Origin: Chitinispirillaceae bacterium
Lineage (GTDB): Bacteria; Fibrobacterota; Chitinivibrionia; Chitinivibrionales; Chitinispirillaceae
DNA: 54,006 nucleotides
Assembly: GCA_016929595.1 (NCBI GenBank)
Contig: JAFGIN010000130.1
Coordinates: 1 to 54,006, forward strand
Direction of reading: 5' to 3'
Shown: piece by piece, positions 52,268-54,006 of the stretch
How positions within the stretch are numbered: the stretch's first letter is position 1
Layout: every line of letters begins with the position of its first letter
Made by a program: the position numbers and the translations under genes
The notes under the pieces: model-generated
Seen by the model: only the letters and a program-made list of their open reading frames with translations
Databases searched by the model: none
Told to the model about the DNA's origin: nothing

Positions 52268-52981
52268 ATGAACTCAATTTCTGAAGCAGTTTTGATAACC
52301 GGAGCATCACACCGGCTTGGATTGGCAATAGCCTTGAAAAGTATTGAGCTTGGATTTCATGCGATCATTCACCATAGGACAGAACGTGATGAGCTCAGAG
52401 AAGTACTTGAGAATAACTCCGAATTGAGATCACAGATAACAACGATTCCATATGAACTGACACAATCACCTGAAGCTCTGGTTGACAAAGCGTATTCCCT
52501 TCCATTCAATCTGACCGGTCTTGTCAATAGTGCATCAATTTTTACCCCTGGAAACCTCACTGATTACAACCATTTCGAACGTGTATTGAATATTAACGCC
52601 CTGGTTCCCTCAAGACTGGCTGCACAATTCTACAATAAAGGCGGAAATGGATGGGTTATCAATATCACCGATGCGATCTGCAATAAACCCAGCGTCCACT
52701 ACCAGAACTACCGTATTTCAAAAGTTTTACTCGAGCTCCTGACAAAGCAACAGGCAATGCTGTTCGCGCCGAAAATCAGGGTTAACGCAATCGCTCCCGG
52801 AGCGATGATCCCCGGGGAAGCTGAAGATTCAGAATACTTTAAAGCCCTCGAATCCCAGGTTCCAATGAAGAAAACCGGTGATATCAAATCGTTTCTCGAT
52901 ACGTACTCATATTTAATCGGGACACCCTATATTAATGGTCAGATCCTGCGGGTCGATGGTGGATGGAGTGTTGCACCATAG
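52268..52981 (+). CDS. FolM/PTR1-like short-chain dehydrogenase
   Basis: A 237-residue NADPH-dependent SDR. The Rossmann motif is TGASHRLGLAIA, with the Arg seen in pteridine reductases, and HHRTE is where PTR1 and FolM select NADPH. The active site has NITDAICNK with Asp instead of the standard SDR serine, and Y148-x3-K152 in NYRISK. The Asp/Tyr/Lys set is that of FolM and PTR1, which reduce dihydromonapterin or dihydrofolate. This points to a pterin reductase rather than a general SDR. Upstream is an amidase gene in the opposite direction; downstream the phosphatase gene is convergent. Confidence 0.75.
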   Translation: MNSISEAVLITGASHRLGLAIALKSIELGFHAIIHHRTERDELREVLENNSELRSQITTIPYELTQSPEALVDKAYSLPFNLTGLVNSASIFTPGNLTDYNHFERVLNINALVPSRLAAQFYNKGGNGWVINITDAICNKPSVHYQNYRISKVLLELLTKQQAMLFAPKIRVNAIAPGAMIPGEAEDSEYFKALESQVPMKKTGDIKSFLDTYSYLIGTPYINGQILRVDGGWSVAP

Positions 52982-52999
52982 CTTTTCTCTGCTTGCCAC

Positions 53000-53479
53000 T
53001 TAATAACCTGGGACTGGAAATCGTTCGAAAATGTGTGGCAAAATTCTATCGATATGCATATTTATTCTCCGGAATGTTTTTCGGTACTGTTCAATCGTTC
53101 CTCCAATCGGGTCGCGCACAACACCTTTAGAGGTGTCCTTTTCGGGCCACGATCCTAAAAGAAACATTCTGTCTTCCATAGCAGGAAAAAATGTATAAAT
53201 AAATTGTTTCTGGACCGGTTCCATCACAAACACAAGGTCGGCGTTACGAAGCTCATCAGGGAACAGCGGCCGTGATAAATGTGAGGAGATATCGATACCG
53301 TTTTCCTCACAAACCTGAACAGCAAAAGTACTGGGTGGTTTAAAATCGAGCCCATGAATTCCCATTGAACTTACAGCAATATCGAGACGTCCATATGCAA
53401 AAAGACGCTCTTTCATTATTCCCTCAGCCATAGGACTTCTGCAGATATTCCCGGTACATATGAAAATTATTGATGTCAC
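53000..53479 (-). CDS. Low-molecular-weight protein tyrosine phosphatase
   Basis: A 159-residue enzyme with the P-loop C8-TGNIC-R14-S near the N-terminus (FICTGNICRSPMAEG), and general acid D123 in VRDPIGG. This Asp-Pro motif is usually followed by a Tyr-containing loop. Family members remove phosphate from tyrosine kinases of capsule synthesis, or serve as arsenate reductases. No kinase or capsule gene is close, so the substrate is open. GTG start at 53479 with AGGAATTT upstream. Convergent with the FolM-like gene. Confidence 0.88.
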   Translation of the reverse strand: MTSIIFICTGNICRSPMAEGIMKERLFAYGRLDIAVSSMGIHGLDFKPPSTFAVQVCEENGIDISSHLSRPLFPDELRNADLVFVMEPVQKQFIYTFFPAMEDRMFLLGSWPEKDTSKGVVRDPIGGTIEQYRKTFRRINMHIDRILPHIFERFPVPGY

Positions 53480-53559
53480 CTTTAAATTCCTGTATTGAGG
53501 TATGGATTGCTGTTATAAAAATATAGTATTTTCTATCAGTTTTTAACAGGAGAATGTAC

Positions 53560-53889
53560 ATGGCACTTTCAATTGAAGAAAAATCCCTTATTGAAGAAGC
53601 ACTATCACTTTATATCCAGGTTGTTTCACAAAGAGCCCATCCAACACAGGTTCAACAGATCGCAGCAGTTGCTCAGGGTATTATTAAAAAACTGGATTCT
53701 GTTGGAGGTCCGGCAGGTAAGAATGGCAATAAGCCAAATGGGATCAGTGATGAGTGGTTCAAAAATGTGTGTCAGAACTGCGATAAACTGACTGATTCAG
53801 GCTGTTCAGACAAAGTTACCGAAAAATTCCCCGGTAAATGTGACCCAATACTTCATTATGAACGGGAAAAAGCCCTTAAAAAGAAGTAA
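53560..53889 (+). CDS. Small Cys-rich protein, unknown function
   Basis: A 109-residue protein. The first part is helical (ALSIEEKSLIEEALSLYIQV). The end contains four cysteines, VCQNCDKLTDSGCSDKVTEK followed by GKC, which could bind a metal. ATG at 53560 has GGAG seven bases before; an ATG two codons earlier sits too close to that site. No family recognised. Probably monocistronic. Confidence 0.6.
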   Translation: MALSIEEKSLIEEALSLYIQVVSQRAHPTQVQQIAAVAQGIIKKLDSVGGPAGKNGNKPNGISDEWFKNVCQNCDKLTDSGCSDKVTEKFPGKCDPILHYEREKALKKK

Positions 53890-54006
53890 AACTGGTCATA
53901 TACCTGATTATTTCAAATCTGGGTATGCATTTGGTTGGTATGAGAATACTCATCGATTCGCATATCGCCTCACCCCACTTCGACTCAGCTCAGTGACCGC
54001 CTCGAT
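53890..54006. other. Window end, start of an intergenic repeat
   Basis: The last bases (cacttcgactcagctcagtgaccgcc) resemble a short non-coding sequence I recall as common between genes in many bacteria. The window ends within it, so its extent and any following gene cannot be judged. Confidence 0.3.

Overview
The window reads as chromosomal DNA of a diderm (Gram-negative) bacterium of moderately low GC. The evidence is several signal peptides and lipoproteins, an OmpA/thrombospondin-3 type envelope protein, an AmpD-type amidase and a VgrG-based type VI secretion locus. The secreted beta-helix protein ends in a tail like the C-terminal sorting domains of Fibrobacterota and Bacteroidota, and the overall mix would suit a Fibrobacterota/Chitinivibrionia-like anaerobe. 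That placement is a low-confidence inference. No rRNA, tRNA, CRISPR array or intact insertion sequence was recognised.

Layout. 1-2737: mostly non-coding, with one unrecognised gene. 2738-8840 (minus strand): an acetolactate-synthase-type enzyme, a truncated TrmO, a ferredoxin/NifX-like protein, an ornithine/lysine decarboxylase, a CoA-disulfide-reductase-like flavoprotein and a small CPFCGQ membrane protein. 8866-9027: a MITE-like palindrome. 9058-11645 (minus): a ZIP metal transporter, then a MarR regulator - 30-residue peptide - short GroES-like - SLAC1/TehA operon. 12437-15935: a secreted beta-helix protein and a probable envelope protein.

15909-29454 (minus) is the most interesting region. 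vgrG, DUF2169, PAAR and LysM adaptor genes are followed by three candidate effector/immunity modules: (i) a lysozyme-fold candidate plus an exported partner; (ii) a candidate caspase-fold (GHG...GC) protein plus an exported partner; (iii) a 718-residue glycine-rich/coiled-coil protein plus a YwqK-type repeat protein and a DUF3592-like protein. Stop/start overlaps bind most of these into translational units. The LysM adaptor is split by an apparent one-base deletion. A second copy of one immunity 3' end remains as a short direct repeat, which suggests cassette turnover. Core T6SS genes (tssA-M, hcp, clpV) are not in the window.

29703-35888: fabD, leucyl aminopeptidase, a glycerophosphodiesterase, a GAF-like protein, two lipoproteins and a membrane-anchored winged-helix protein. 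36267-42501: a compact chemosensory operon, cheA-cheW-cheB-receiver-cheR-cheY, with no receptor gene. 42814-47462: a large lipoprotein and an outer-membrane TSP3 protein. 47743-52080 (minus): an amidase followed by a 1230-residue TPR protein. 52268-53889: a FolM-like reductase, a low-molecular-weight phosphatase and a small Cys-rich protein. Several intergenic gaps hold imperfect palindromic repeats. One family occurs twice in the window (30759-30907 and 42584-42728).
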